A DNA stretch of 64,000 bases from Collimonas humicola (GTDB lineage: Bacteria > Pseudomonadota > Gammaproteobacteria > Burkholderiales > Burkholderiaceae_D), in assembly GCF_018304945.1 (NCBI RefSeq), contig NZ_JAGQEE010000001.1, positions 1,488,001 through 1,552,000 on the forward strand, given 5' to 3'. Shown piece after piece: positions 8,774 through 19,000 of the stretch (position 1 is its first letter; each line of letters starts with the position of its first letter). The notes under the pieces were generated by a model. The model did no database searches. It worked only from the letters and a program-made list of their open reading frames with translations, and had not been told where the DNA came from. Made by a program: the position numbers and the translations under genes.

Positions 8774-9360
8774 CATCTCATCTCCTGAAACGCCTGGCCC
8801 AATCAGCCCTGCTGATCCAATTCGCCTTTACACCACATGCGCAAGCGGATACAGGCCAAATGGCCGTCCGCAAGCCAGAATGGGCTCAGGCCGTGGACAC
8901 CTCGGCCAATCTTTATTTGGTCGACAAGAATTTCTATCGCAGCGCCGCCTTGCGGCCACAGGATATCAAGACGCTCAACCAGCTGGGCATCAGAACAGTG
9001 GTCAACCTGCGCTCATTCCACTCGGATGACGGTTTGCTGAAAGATACCGGCATCAAGGCCGTGCATGTCGGCATCAACACCTGGGAAATCAACGATCAGA
9101 ACGTGATCGATGCCTTGCGCGCGATACGCGCCGGCGCCAAGGAAGGCCCGGTCTTGCTACATTGCTGGCATGGCGCCGACCGGACCGGCCTGGTCACCGC
9201 GATGTACCGCGTCGTATTCCAGGACTGGAGCAAGCAAAAGGCGCTGGAAGAGCTGACTGACGGCGGCTACGGATACCACTCGCTGTGGAAAAACATTCCG
9301 AAATACATGGATGCCGTAGACATTGAAAAAATCCGCGCGGGTGTTGAGAGCAATGGTTGA
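8770..9360 (+). CDS. Secreted dual-specificity-type protein phosphatase
   Basis: 196-aa protein with an N-terminal signal peptide (cleavage expected after PHAQA) and a DSP/PTP fold. The catalytic P-loop HCWHGADRTG is intact, with Cys132 as nucleophile and Arg138 binding phosphate. The general-acid loop should lie in the GINTWEINDQN region. A periplasmic phosphatase of this Siw14-like group could act on phosphoproteins, inositol phosphates or envelope phosphoesters. It starts inside the stop of the GDYXXLXY gene (ATGA), so it belongs to that operon; the partnership is less usual than the preceding trio. It converges on the histidine kinase gene. Confidence 0.85.
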   Translation: MTSHLLKRLAQSALLIQFAFTPHAQADTGQMAVRKPEWAQAVDTSANLYLVDKNFYRSAALRPQDIKTLNQLGIRTVVNLRSFHSDDGLLKDTGIKAVHVGINTWEINDQNVIDALRAIRAGAKEGPVLLHCWHGADRTGLVTAMYRVVFQDWSKQKALEELTDGGYGYHSLWKNIPKYMDAVDIEKIRAGVESNG

Positions 9361-9400
9361 GCAACGTTCTGCCGCATCCCTTGCTCCAGCCTGCGTCCAA

Positions 9401-11467
9401 TCACACCCGCTGCAACCCCAGTGAAAACACCACCCCATCCGCCACATTTTGCGCGGTGATGGTGCCGCCCATCTTGGCCATATAAGTCTTGGCGACAAAC
9501 AGCCCCTGCCCCCGGCTGCCGTTGGCGCCGGCGTCAAGCTGGTCGGACACGCCGTATTCGAAAATCTTGTCGATCAGTTCACCAGCGATATTCGGCCCGT
9601 AATTATGAATGGCGATGGTGGCCGCGGTTTCAGTGGTTTTCAGGTCGATGGAAATCATGGTGCCCGGCAGGCGGCAACGATCGGCATTGCGCAGGACGTG
9701 AGTTACCACATCCTCCAGCGAATAATCATCCGCCCTGACCATCACGCCCTGCTGCCCGCCGGAGAAGCTGACGTCCGCGATGCCGACCAGCGGCGCATTG
9801 TCCGCGACGTTGCCGAGAAAAGCACCGATGTCGATGGCCGTCACCTGCAGCACCGTGGACTGGAACGCCTCGCTGGGAGAGGCGCTGCCATACAGCACCC
9901 GCACCGCTTGCTGCATGCGGTTGATGTAGCGGCTGCTCTGGCTTTCGGCGGCGCCGTGCAGGGCCATCAAAGACTGCAGCGGCGACATGATTTCATGGCC
10001 CACCGCATGCCACATTTCCTTTTCCTGCTCGGCGCGGATTTCCTCCCGCTCGAGGTCTTCCTTGACGCGCCTGAGCAGGTCGTGCAGGCAGCTTGCCAGT
10101 ACGCCAAGCTCGTCGGCGCCGCGCAGGTCGGTCAGGTCGAACTGGTCGAGCCCGCCCGAACCCTTGACGATCTTGGACACCTTGGCGGCGCGCCGGGTCA
10201 GCAATGTGATGCGGCGAATGATGCCGATCTCGATGATCAGCCAGGCGACGAACAAGGCCAGCAGCATGGCGCCGACAAACCACGATACCCGCGCAGCCAC
10301 CACGCCCAGGCTGCGGTTGACGCTGCGCTCGTCGCCCGTCAAGGTCACATCATAGATTCCCGCTGCCGTCACCACAGATTCCCGGCTGTCGTTCGGCGGA
10401 CCGACTTCGTCCACCGGCAGGCGGCGCACCAGGCGGCTTAGCAGGCGCGAGCTGTCGTCCGGATGATCTTCGGCCCCGCTCAGGCTGACCAGGTCAGCGC
10501 CGCCTGCCGCGCCGCGCTTCCTGATGCGCAAGCTCTCGCCCGGCAACAGCAGCGAAGCAAGGTCGCTCACGGCAAATGCCCGCGCTGCGCTCGCGCTTTT
10601 GCTGTCAAGAAGCAGCGGGCCGTCGCCCGGAGGCAAGACCTCGATGCGCACCTCGATCTTGTCCAGGTCGGCGGGCGGCCAAACCGGATTTTTTTCCTGG
10701 AACAGGGCATCCTGCAGGACGCCTATCGGCAGGCGCAACGAGAAAAACGAACTGCGCGGGCAATCGGCATCGCCCTGCCCGGGCTTGCTGCATAAGGTGC
10801 TTTGCCAGATCCAGCCGCGGAAATCCTTGACCGGCCTGGCTCCCACCCGGCCGCTATCGTCATCGAGAAAACCGGTCAGGCGGCCATGCGCGCCACGCGT
10901 TTGCACGGCATTCGGATCGCCGTTCTTTTCGAACGGTGCAATCCAGCGGTAGGTCTGTCCGCGCAGCGTTACCGTCACCCGCAGGCGATGCGCGTCGCCG
11001 ATATCCTGTTCGCCGCGCTGGTGCGGCACCAGTTCATCGCTGACAAAACTGCCGGCCGCATAAATGAAGCCGCCGGCCCAAGGGTTGTTGCCGACGGCCA
11101 CGCAGAGCGCGCCGTCATCCCCATACTGCACCAGGCAGCCGGACATGGTGATGGCCTGCCGCACCTTGTTCTGGTCGTCGAAATCGAGCGAGGGAAACGG
11201 CAGCAATACCGGATGCAGCGCGGCTGCGCCGCCATTTTCGGCGCGCGGATTCAGCAGCGCCAATTGCCCGGCGGGATGACGCAAGGTGGCCAGGATCTGG
11301 TCGCTGGTCTTGCGGAAGCTGGCCTGGTAATTCTTGTAACTCAGCTGCTTTTCCTGCTGCAGCACATACAGCGCCAGCGCCACCGTAGCCACCGCCAGCA
11401 GCAGGAAGGCGCCCCGGAACAGGATGCGCAGGCGGTATTGGGCGAGATTCGGAAAGCTGATCTTCAT
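9401..11467 (-). CDS. Membrane sensor histidine kinase
   Basis: 688-aa kinase with two membrane segments, at about residues 14-38 and 393-418, enclosing a large periplasmic sensor of about 350 residues with no recognised domain. A HAMP-like linker follows (RRITLLTRRAAKVSKIV ... ADELGVL). The dimerisation/H-box reads WHAVGHEIMSPLQSLM, with His491 the likely phosphoacceptor. The HATPase part has a weak N-box (VLRNADRCRLPG), DKIFEYGVSD and the G-box GSRGQGLFVAK. It is the second gene of a regulator-kinase operon, 34 nt after its response regulator. The signal is unknown. Confidence 0.9.
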   Translation of the reverse strand: MKISFPNLAQYRLRILFRGAFLLLAVATVALALYVLQQEKQLSYKNYQASFRKTSDQILATLRHPAGQLALLNPRAENGGAAALHPVLLPFPSLDFDDQNKVRQAITMSGCLVQYGDDGALCVAVGNNPWAGGFIYAAGSFVSDELVPHQRGEQDIGDAHRLRVTVTLRGQTYRWIAPFEKNGDPNAVQTRGAHGRLTGFLDDDSGRVGARPVKDFRGWIWQSTLCSKPGQGDADCPRSSFFSLRLPIGVLQDALFQEKNPVWPPADLDKIEVRIEVLPPGDGPLLLDSKSASAARAFAVSDLASLLLPGESLRIRKRGAAGGADLVSLSGAEDHPDDSSRLLSRLVRRLPVDEVGPPNDSRESVVTAAGIYDVTLTGDERSVNRSLGVVAARVSWFVGAMLLALFVAWLIIEIGIIRRITLLTRRAAKVSKIVKGSGGLDQFDLTDLRGADELGVLASCLHDLLRRVKEDLEREEIRAEQEKEMWHAVGHEIMSPLQSLMALHGAAESQSSRYINRMQQAVRVLYGSASPSEAFQSTVLQVTAIDIGAFLGNVADNAPLVGIADVSFSGGQQGVMVRADDYSLEDVVTHVLRNADRCRLPGTMISIDLKTTETAATIAIHNYGPNIAGELIDKIFEYGVSDQLDAGANGSRGQGLFVAKTYMAKMGGTITAQNVADGVVFSLGLQRV

Positions 11468-11501
11468 GGGCAGTCATTCCCGCTGTCGAAGTGGCCGCGC
11501 A

Positions 11502-12218
11502 TCATTTTTCCTGGTCGACCCAGCGAAAGCCGCGCATCGGGATATTTTCAATGCAGGAGAACTCGGCATCGACCTCGCGAAACGCATCGCGGATGGTGCT
11601 GACATGCTTGCGGATATTGTCGCGGTTGCGCCCGCTCTTGACCACCTGGAACAGCTGCTCGTAGGTCACCACCTGGCCGCGGTGCTCGTACAGCGCCGCC
11701 AGCAGGCGTTGCGCCGTCAGCGGCAGGTTGATGCGTTGCGCGCGCCAGATCGGGGTCTTCTGGCGCAGCGGGTCGATCGACAGTTCATTGCTGCTGGCCG
11801 TGGGCATGCTCTCCTTCGCGCCGTTGCGGTCCTTGGCGGCGCGCAGGATCTCCAGGAAGGTATCGATGAAATCGGATTCCTCGAAGGTCGCCTTTTGCAG
11901 GTAATCCCAAGCGTCCAAGGCCTTCATGATGCTGCGGTAGATGGTGGCCGGCATGGCCGACACCACCAGCACCGGCGTCGCCTGGCCCTTGTTGATGGCA
12001 TTGATGATGGCGACGCCGGCATGCCGTTCGCGGCCCAGCTCGATGTCGAGCACCACCAGGTCGTAATTTTCACGCGCCAGCGCCGCCTCGGCGTCATCGC
12101 GCGTGTACCACTGGTCGACGTGGATGCCGGGCTTGGCCGCCTCGATCCAGCCCTTGAGCTGGTTGCTGGTCGGGATGTCGTCTTCGATCACCGCTACTTT
12201 TTGTGCCTGCTTTGACAT
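11502..12218 (-). CDS. Response regulator, REC plus winged-helix DNA-binding domain
   Basis: 238 aa. The ATG at 12218 is chosen because a GGAG lies just upstream and the receiver domain starts immediately (KVAVIEDDIPTSNQLKG); a longer open frame upstream is not needed. The phosphoacceptor is Asp58 (LVVLDIELG). The C-terminal domain (residues about 145-238) is OmpR/PhoB-like in layout, with the putative recognition helix in NRDNIRKHVSTIRDAFREV and the wing near IPMRGFRWV. It is cotranscribed with the kinase and divergent from the SPFH gene, which is an obvious candidate target. Confidence 0.88.
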   Translation of the reverse strand: MSKQAQKVAVIEDDIPTSNQLKGWIEAAKPGIHVDQWYTRDDAEAALARENYDLVVLDIELGRERHAGVAIINAINKGQATPVLVVSAMPATIYRSIMKALDAWDYLQKATFEESDFIDTFLEILRAAKDRNGAKESMPTASSNELSIDPLRQKTPIWRAQRINLPLTAQRLLAALYEHRGQVVTYEQLFQVVKSGRNRDNIRKHVSTIRDAFREVDAEFSCIENIPMRGFRWVDQEK

Positions 12219-12519
12219 TTTTTCTCCGCTGCTTCCACTATCGATGACGCACCTGCAATGAGAAGAACCTGCTTGCAAGAGTAAGGATTCATGAAAGTAT
12301 CCACGCTTTCCCATGAAAAGTCTGCGCCGCGCTGTGAGTATTTCTTCACACGGCTTACCGGACTGCGACGTTGCGGAGCATTCACCACCCCCGGATAACG
12401 CGACTGCCCCTGCCTGCCCATTGTTACTTCCGCCGCCTGGAGCGCAAGATTCTTCCCAGGGAAAAGCACTGCATGCCGCTCCCGACCATCGGATTACCAC
12501 ATCAACCAGGGGAAATATC
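12219..12519. other. Divergent intergenic region between the response regulator and the SPFH gene
   Basis: About 300 bp without a convincing gene. Each flanking gene has its own ribosome-binding site here. I see no strong palindrome or consensus promoter. Confidence 0.4.
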
Positions 12520-13785
12520 ATGTCTGAACGGCTCGAATCACTGCTGCAAGGTCTGCTTGCACTGCTCACCACAACCATTTCTGCAATCGGCGCCACGCTG
12601 GCCGGCCTGGGCCGTGCCGCGCGGCGCGCCTGGATGCTGTTGCTGGCAATCGGGCTGATAGGCGGCGCCGGCTACGAACTGATCACCCATCCGCCGTTCA
12701 AGACCCTGGAGCCCGGCGAGGTCGGCATCCGCTCCAACAAGCTCACCGGCGGCACCGCCGAGGTCAAAGACGGCCTGGTCGTAGTCATCCCCGGCCTGCA
12801 TGAATTGCGGCGCTACTCGCTGCTGGACCAGGTGTATCGCCCGGTGCGCAGCAGCAAGGCCAATGGCGAAGCGCCGTTCCAGTCGATCGAGGGCCTGTCG
12901 CTGGGCGTCGACCTGACCATACGCTATGCCATCGATCCGGCCAGGCTGGCCGGCATCGCCAAGGAACTGCCTGCCGACATCAACGGCGAGATCGTCGAGC
13001 CCATGGTGCAAGGCGTGATCTACAAGTCTTTCACCCGCTATTCGGTGCGCGACATCTTTTCCACCAAGCGCGGTGAAATCCAGAAAGAAATAGAAAACGA
13101 GTTGAAACCGAAACTGGCGGCCGACGGCATCATCCTGCGCGGCGTGCAGATGGGTCAGGTCGACCTGCCGCCGGAATACCGCCAGGGCATGGAAAAATTG
13201 CTGGCCGAAGAGCTGGAAAGCGAAAAAATGAAATACACGCTGGAGCTCAAGAGCAAGCAAGTCCAGCAAACCGAACTGGAAGCTGAAGCCGAGAAGGTCA
13301 AGCGCGAAAAATCGGCCGAAGCGGCCGGCAACGAGCAAATCATCGCCGCCAAGGCCCAGGAAGAAGCCATGAAACACGTGCTGCCGTTCAAGCAAAAGCA
13401 GATCGAGCAGCGCCAGTATGAAGCCGAAGCAGAAAAGGTATCGCGCATCAAGACCGCCGAAGGCAGCGCAGAAGCGCGCCGCATCGAGGCCACCGGCGAA
13501 GCCGATTCGCGCCGCAAACTGGCCGACGTCGAAGCCTATCGCCTGGAAACGGTCGGCAAGGTCACCAGCGCCCAGCTGGAACGCGATGGCGCGCTGATCA
13601 CCAAGAATCCCTTGCTGATCCAGAAAACCATGGCCGACAAGCTGTCCGACAAGATTTCGGTAATCATCGCTCCGCCCCCAGCCAGCGGCGGCTTCATCGG
13701 CTCGGCCCTGCTCGGCAGCACGCAGGCAACCGCCTCCCAAAACCCGCAAACCAGCGCTGCCGCTGCTGAGGAGACACAACAATGA
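12520..13785 (+). CDS. SPFH/prohibitin-family (band 7) membrane protein
   Basis: 421 aa from the ATG at 12520, preceded by AGGGGAA. One membrane segment (about residues 36-56) is followed by an SPFH domain (LEPGEVGIRSNKLTGGTAEV ... YSLLDQVYRPV) and a long Ala/Glu/Lys-rich coiled coil at about 220-360 (LEAEAEKVKREKSAEAAG). Such proteins form flotillin- or HflK/C-like membrane scaffolds. The domain order and the tail (IIAPPPASGGFIGSALLGS) fit the family. Its stop overlaps the start of the next gene by 4 bp, so the two are coupled. It is divergent from the two-component system. Confidence 0.88.
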   Translation: MSERLESLLQGLLALLTTTISAIGATLAGLGRAARRAWMLLLAIGLIGGAGYELITHPPFKTLEPGEVGIRSNKLTGGTAEVKDGLVVVIPGLHELRRYSLLDQVYRPVRSSKANGEAPFQSIEGLSLGVDLTIRYAIDPARLAGIAKELPADINGEIVEPMVQGVIYKSFTRYSVRDIFSTKRGEIQKEIENELKPKLAADGIILRGVQMGQVDLPPEYRQGMEKLLAEELESEKMKYTLELKSKQVQQTELEAEAEKVKREKSAEAAGNEQIIAAKAQEEAMKHVLPFKQKQIEQRQYEAEAEKVSRIKTAEGSAEARRIEATGEADSRRKLADVEAYRLETVGKVTSAQLERDGALITKNPLLIQKTMADKLSDKISVIIAPPPASGGFIGSALLGSTQATASQNPQTSAAAAEETQQ

Positions 13786-15191
13786 TGCTCGCCGCCCTGG
13801 CCCTGGTCGCCATCGTCACCCAGGATAACGCCGCCCTGCGCGCCGCGCCGCGCGAATCCGCCCAGCAGCAGGCCGTGCTGTGGCAAGGCGACAGCCTTGA
13901 AGTGCGCGGCGAGAAGATGGATTACCTGCAGGTCTACGACCACCGCCGCGAACACGGCGGCTATATCCGCGCCTCGCAAGTGCGCACCCAGTCCCTGGAA
14001 CCTAAGGACGCGCCCGACCTGCTGGCCGTCGTGCGCTTCCTGCGCGACACGCCGGGCGCCGAGGCGCTCGGCATCAGCTACGCGGCGGCCTACCTGAAAG
14101 CGGCGCCGGCCGAAGCCATCGGCCCTGAACCGTTCGATGCGCTGGGGACCATGGCGGACCGCCTGGCGCGCCGTGCTTCCGCCAAAAGGGGCAAGGCCGA
14201 CGACACCGTATTGTCGGCCCATCTTGAAGTGGCCTCCAGCTATGGCATCGGCATGCAGGGCTTCGAGCGCGACGGTCGCGTGCAGTTGTGCTACAACGGC
14301 GAAGCCTTCCGCCGCGTGCTGGCCATGAAATCGAACGACGGCCAGCGCGCCCGCGCCGCCCTGGCGCTGACCCGGCCCGAATGCGTAGACCCGAACATCA
14401 CACCCACCGAGCGCAACAGCCTCGACGCCTGGCGCGCCGACGTCCTCGACCGTGTGCAACTGACCAACTTGCCCGAATACGAGAAAAACCGCCTGCGCCT
14501 GCGCCGCGCCAGCGTCTGGGCCAGCATCGCCTTCGAGCGCACCAGGCAGCATCAGCCGGCGCAGGAAGCCGCCAACCGCGCCTTGCAGGAACTGGCTGGC
14601 GTCAACAAGGAAGAAATCGCCGAACCGGACGCGGCCGCTTATACCGACGCCGCTGTGCGCGTCGCCGCCTCGCGCTGGGCGGCGGAACCTGAACCCGTCA
14701 GCGCCGGCAACGGCCTGGCCGTCGTCACCACGCCCGGTGAAAGCGGCGAAACCTGCGTCGCGCTGATAGACGCCAAGCACGATCAAAAAAATCCGCTCGT
14801 CAAGCGCTGCACCTACGGCCTGGTCTGGAAAGCTTCGGCCAGCGTCAACGCCCAGCAAAGCGCGCTGGCGCTGGCCGTGCAGCCGCTCGATTCATGGCGC
14901 GAGCTGTGGGTATTCCATCAGGGAGAAAAAGGCTGGACCATCGACATCCTGCCGCCGGCCGCCAACGCGCCCGATGTCGGCTACCTGGAATTTGCCGGCT
15001 GGGTGCCAGGCAGCGCCAAGATGCTGGCGGTGCGCGAAGCGCGCGTGGACGGGCGTTTCAAGCGCAGCTTTGAAGTGATACGGATGGATACCATGGATGT
15101 CGAAAAACAGGCCGACAATCCGCGTTCGCTGAGCCTGTTTTATCGGTGGCAGGATCCGGCCTGGAAGCGCGGGACTCTGAGTATGCGGTGA
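13782..15191 (+). CDS. Uncharacterised protein with N-terminal SH3b-like domain, partner of the SPFH protein
   Basis: 469 aa starting at the ATG of ATGATG overlapping the SPFH stop. Residues about 10-65 look like a bacterial SH3 domain (NAALRAAPRESAQQQAVLWQ, then GDSLEVRGEKMDYLQVYDHR and GGYIRASQV). The middle is helical and repeat-like, and the C-terminal 170 residues have a beta-propeller flavour (AVVTTPGESGETCVALI, MLAVREARVDGRFKRSFEVI). A short hydrophobic start (MMLAALALVAIVTQ) may be a signal. The translational coupling suggests a complex with the SPFH scaffold, possibly in the periplasm. I do not recognise the family. Confidence 0.7.
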   Translation: MMLAALALVAIVTQDNAALRAAPRESAQQQAVLWQGDSLEVRGEKMDYLQVYDHRREHGGYIRASQVRTQSLEPKDAPDLLAVVRFLRDTPGAEALGISYAAAYLKAAPAEAIGPEPFDALGTMADRLARRASAKRGKADDTVLSAHLEVASSYGIGMQGFERDGRVQLCYNGEAFRRVLAMKSNDGQRARAALALTRPECVDPNITPTERNSLDAWRADVLDRVQLTNLPEYEKNRLRLRRASVWASIAFERTRQHQPAQEAANRALQELAGVNKEEIAEPDAAAYTDAAVRVAASRWAAEPEPVSAGNGLAVVTTPGESGETCVALIDAKHDQKNPLVKRCTYGLVWKASASVNAQQSALALAVQPLDSWRELWVFHQGEKGWTIDILPPAANAPDVGYLEFAGWVPGSAKMLAVREARVDGRFKRSFEVIRMDTMDVEKQADNPRSLSLFYRWQDPAWKRGTLSMR

Positions 15192-15326
15192 TGGCGGCCA
15201 GATAGAGAATACGGGTTCGCAATTGTGCGGCGGGCGCACCTGAAACGCCCGCGACTCCCCAGCGCCCGTCCTGCAAGAGCCGCTGCATAAAGACAACCGG
15301 ATAGGTTATCCATCGTGGAGAGCAAG

Positions 15327-15533
15327 TCATTTGCGGTGGTCAATCATCCATTTGACCTTGCGCTTAGCTTCGCTAAACGCTGTCTCTTCGCTGTCCAGGA
15401 GCAGGTCCTTGCACTTGCGGACCGGCCCATCCTGAATTTGATATGACCAGGTCCATCCGCCATTTCTCACTTCCAAAACATCAATCGAATAATGGATGCC
15501 TTTGTATTCAAATTGATGCGTCATGTTCGCCAT
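15327..15533 (-). CDS. Small protein, paralogue of the next gene
   Basis: 68 aa (MANMTHQFEYKGIHYSID...). It belongs to a small-protein type common in Burkholderiales with the pattern 'F-x-Y/H-K/R-G-x-x-I-x-V ... WTWSYxIxxGPxxxxKDxxxxSxExAxxEAKxxxKxxID'. There is no signal peptide or known function. The Met at 15533 is chosen by alignment with relatives; an upstream in-frame start would add 13 residues. It is similar in layout to the product of 15594-15794, suggesting tandem duplication. Confidence 0.55.
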   Translation of the reverse strand: MANMTHQFEYKGIHYSIDVLEVRNGGWTWSYQIQDGPVRKCKDLLLDSEETAFSEAKRKVKWMIDHRK

Positions 15534-15593
15534 GCTACCCGGAAAAGAGTACGTGCACAGCCAGCCTTGCAAGATCGTGATGACAGCATGGAA

Positions 15594-15794
15594 TCATTTA
15601 CCGGTGTCGATCAGATGTTTTGCGAACGCCAATCCTTGATCGCGGGCGTCGCGCCATGTATTGGACGGATCGAGCACCGGCGCTTGCTGCAATACCCCGT
15701 CTATCAAAACGGCCCAGCAATACTTCCCGCCTCGGGCAATCGTGCTGGTGACTTTGATCACACTTCCTTTATGCTCCGTCTCGAATTGCGGCAT
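15594..15794 (-). CDS. Small protein, paralogue of the previous gene
   Basis: 66 aa (MPQFETEHKGSVIKVTSTI...CWAVLIDGVLQQAPV...AFAKHLIDTGK). It shares with its downstream neighbour the pattern of an N-terminal beta-rich half, a central 'W-x-x-x-I-x-D/G-G' and a helical end 'A-x-x-x-A-K-x-x-I-D'. The ATG at 15794 has CGGGAAA upstream; a TTG further up is less likely. Both genes point toward the SPFH operon. The function is unknown. Confidence 0.55.
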   Translation of the reverse strand: MPQFETEHKGSVIKVTSTIARGGKYCWAVLIDGVLQQAPVLDPSNTWRDARDQGLAFAKHLIDTGK

Positions 15795-16032
15795 GTATTT
15801 CCCGTAGATAGTTTTCAAAAGGAAAATCTACCATGTCAAACAGACACTTCATACTGGTAAAAATACAAGCTATTGCTGCCGAAAGCGGCGCCGATTGCTG
15901 TTCTCGCCGCTTTCCTGGGTTTAAACAGATGACAAACGTGATCCCAGGACGCGAGCAAACGGAAAATGGATTGGGACGACAAGCGCCAAGGTCCGGATCA
16001 TCAATTTCATGTCTCATTAGAATCATGCTTAT

Positions 16033-16063
16033 TAAAAAAAATGAGCGTCCAAGGACGCTCATT
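16033..16063 (-). terminator. Rho-independent terminator of TAA1
   Basis: A perfect 11-bp stem AATGAGCGTCC / GGACGCTCATT with a 2-nt loop at 16040-16063. On the minus strand a run of Ts follows directly (the A-run at 16034-16040). It lies 30 bp after the TAA1 stop codon. Confidence 0.92.
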
Positions 16064-16092
16064 CGAAGCACAATTAAAAAGCTAGCTTACCG

Positions 16093-19000
16093 TTACCATG
16101 AAAAGCCAACTCCAGCATTGATTAATGTGCGCGTACCGGAAGTTGTGCTGACGCCGAACTTGATGACAGTATTCGGATTGACGCGAGCACTGGCGCCGAG
16201 GGCCAGAGCCGTGTAACCAGCATAACTGCCGATGCCGGCGCCCAACGCAAATGTCTTGCCGCTATCGACTTGCGGAAGACCGGCCAAGGCCCCAGCCATC
16301 GCCACGCCGCTAAAGGCGATGCGCTGAACATCCCCGACCTGGTTTTGCACGGCCGACAATTGCGAGACATTCACCGCATCGGTTGGATCGACGCCGGCCG
16401 CCACATTGGTGATCCGGCGCTCGCTGCCAGGAGCTCCGACAGATACGGTATTGGCTTGATCCGCTATCGAACCGGCGCCCAAGGCCACCGCATTGTTCCC
16501 GGTGGCTTGCGCCCCCGCCCCTGTCGCCACGGAGTTATTCCCCGAGGCCAGCGAATTCTGCCCAATCGCGACAGTAGGATCGCCAGTCGCCTGGGCATTG
16601 TTACCAATCGCCACCGATCCGGCCTGCGACGCCAAGGCGCGGAAGCCCACGGCAGTGGTATTGGCGTCGGTTGCCTGCGCGTTGGAACCGAATGCCGTTG
16701 CGCCGTCTTTGGTGGCCTGCGCACACAAGCCGGAACCGGTCGCATCGACACCCTTCACTGTGGTACAGGTTGCCGGCGTCACATTGTTGATCACCGCACC
16801 GCTGGTTCCACGCGTCTGCACCGTGCCATCGCTGTTGGCGCCGCCGATCGTAGTGGAACCGATCGTCGAACCATTCGCAGCAGCGGCAGCAGAGGCGTCC
16901 GCCAGCGGTTTCAGCGACGTCGACAATGAGCCGACACCGACCAGGCTTGTTGAGAGCGTGGTCAGTTGTCCCAGCCCGGTTGATATCGACGCAACGCCGG
17001 TTGACAAGGAATTGATGCCACTCGCCGCGGTGCTCAAGCCGCTTGAAGTTGAGGTCGACAGCGACGATACATTGCTGTTCGTGGTGCTCAGGCCGGTGGA
17101 CAGCGAACTGATGCCGCTTGCCGCCGTGCTCAAGCCCGTCGAAGTCGATGTCGATAACGCCGACACATTGCTGTTGGTCGTACTCAGCCCCGTTGACAGC
17201 GAATTTACGCCGCTCTGCGCCGTACTGATCCCTGTCGACGTCGAGGTCGACAGCGATGTCACGTTGCTGTTAGTCGAGCTCAAGCCGGTTGACAGCGAAT
17301 TGATGCCGGCCGACGTCGAAGTGGACAAAGACGATAACTGACTGAAGTTCACAGCATCGGTTGGCTTCACACCGGCAGCCACATTGGTCAGCGTCACCGG
17401 CGTTGTCGCGCCAACTCCTCCCAAAGTAACGCTGGTGTGGCCAGGGTTGTCATATTGAACCGAGTTGGCAACCCCTGTCGACAAGGAACCCACATTGCTA
17501 TTCGTTGTACTCAGGCCAGTGGACAGCGAATTTACACCGCTTTGTGCCGTGCTGATGCCTGTCGAGGTCGAGGTCGACAGCGATGTCACGTTGCTGTTGG
17601 TGGTACTGAGCCCCGTTGACAGCGAACCGATATTGCTAGCGTTGGTGCTGATGCCGGTCGAGGTTGAAGTCGACAGCGAAGTCACGTTGCTGTTGGTTGT
17701 GCTCAGGCCTGTCGACAAGGAGCCAACATTGCTGTTAGTTGTACTCAACCCAGTCGACAACGAACCAATGTTGCTAGCGTTGGTGCTGATGCCGGTCGAG
17801 GTCGACGTCGACAACGAAGTCACGTTGCTGTTGGTCGTGCTCAACCCAGTCGACAGCGAGCCGATATTGCTGGCGTTGGTGCTGATGCCCGTTGAGGTCG
17901 AAGTCGACAACGATGTCACGTTACTGTTTGTCGTGCTCAGCCCTGTCGACAGTGAACCAATATTGCTGGCATTCGTGCTGATGCCGGTCGAGGTCGACGT
18001 TGACAGCGACGTCACGTTGCTATTGGTTGTGCTCAGACCAGTCGACAACGAGCCGATATTGCTGGCGTTGGTGCTGATGCCGGTCGAGGTCGAGGTCGAC
18101 AGCGATGTCACGTTGCTGTTGGTTGTGCTCAGCCCGGTCGACAGCGAACCGATGTTGCTTGCGTTGGTGCTGATACCGGTCGAAGTCGACGTTGACAGCG
18201 AGGTCACATTGCTGTTGGTCGTGCTCAGGCCAGTCGACAGCGAACCGATGTTGCTGGCGTTGGTGCTGATGCCGGTCGAGGTCGACGTTGACAACGACGT
18301 TACGTTGCTGTTGGTCGTGCTCAAGCCGGTTGACAACGAACCAATGTTGCTGGCATTCGTGCTGATGCCGGTCGAAGTCGACGTTGACAACGACGTCACG
18401 TTGCTATTGGTAGTGCTCAGACCGGTCGACAATGAGCCGATGTTGCTAGCGTTCGTACTGATGCCAGTCGAGGTCGACGTCGACAGCGAGGTCACATTGC
18501 TGTTGGTTGTGCTCAGACCTGTCGACAGCGAGCCGATATTGCTGGCGTTCGTGCTGATGCCGGTCGAGGTCGACGTCGACAACGAAGTCACATTGCTGTT
18601 GGTCGTGCTCAGGCCAGTCGACAGCGAGCCGATATTGCTGGCGTTGGTGCTGATGCCCGTTGAGGTCGAGGTCGACAGCGATGTCACGTTACTGTTTGTC
18701 GTGCTCAGCCCTGTCGACAGTGAACCAATATTGCTGGCATTCGTGCTGATGCCGGTCGAGGTCGAGGTCGACAACGAGGTCACATTGCTGTTGGTCGTGC
18801 TCAAGCCGGTCGACAATGAACCAATGTTGCTGGCATTGGTGCTGATGCCGGTCGAAGTCGACGTCGACAGCGACGTCACGTTGCTGTTGGTCGTGCTCAG
18901 GCCAGTCGACAGCGAGCCCACATTGCTGTTCGTTGTGCTCAGACCGGTGGACAACGAATTCACGCCGCTTTGTGCTGTACTGATACCGGTCGAAGTCGAG

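Noticed and set aside
13536-14858. 440-codon minus-strand ORF, with another at 12538-13782
   Set aside because: Antisense to the SPFH and SH3-like genes; composition typical of a GC-rich shadow frame.
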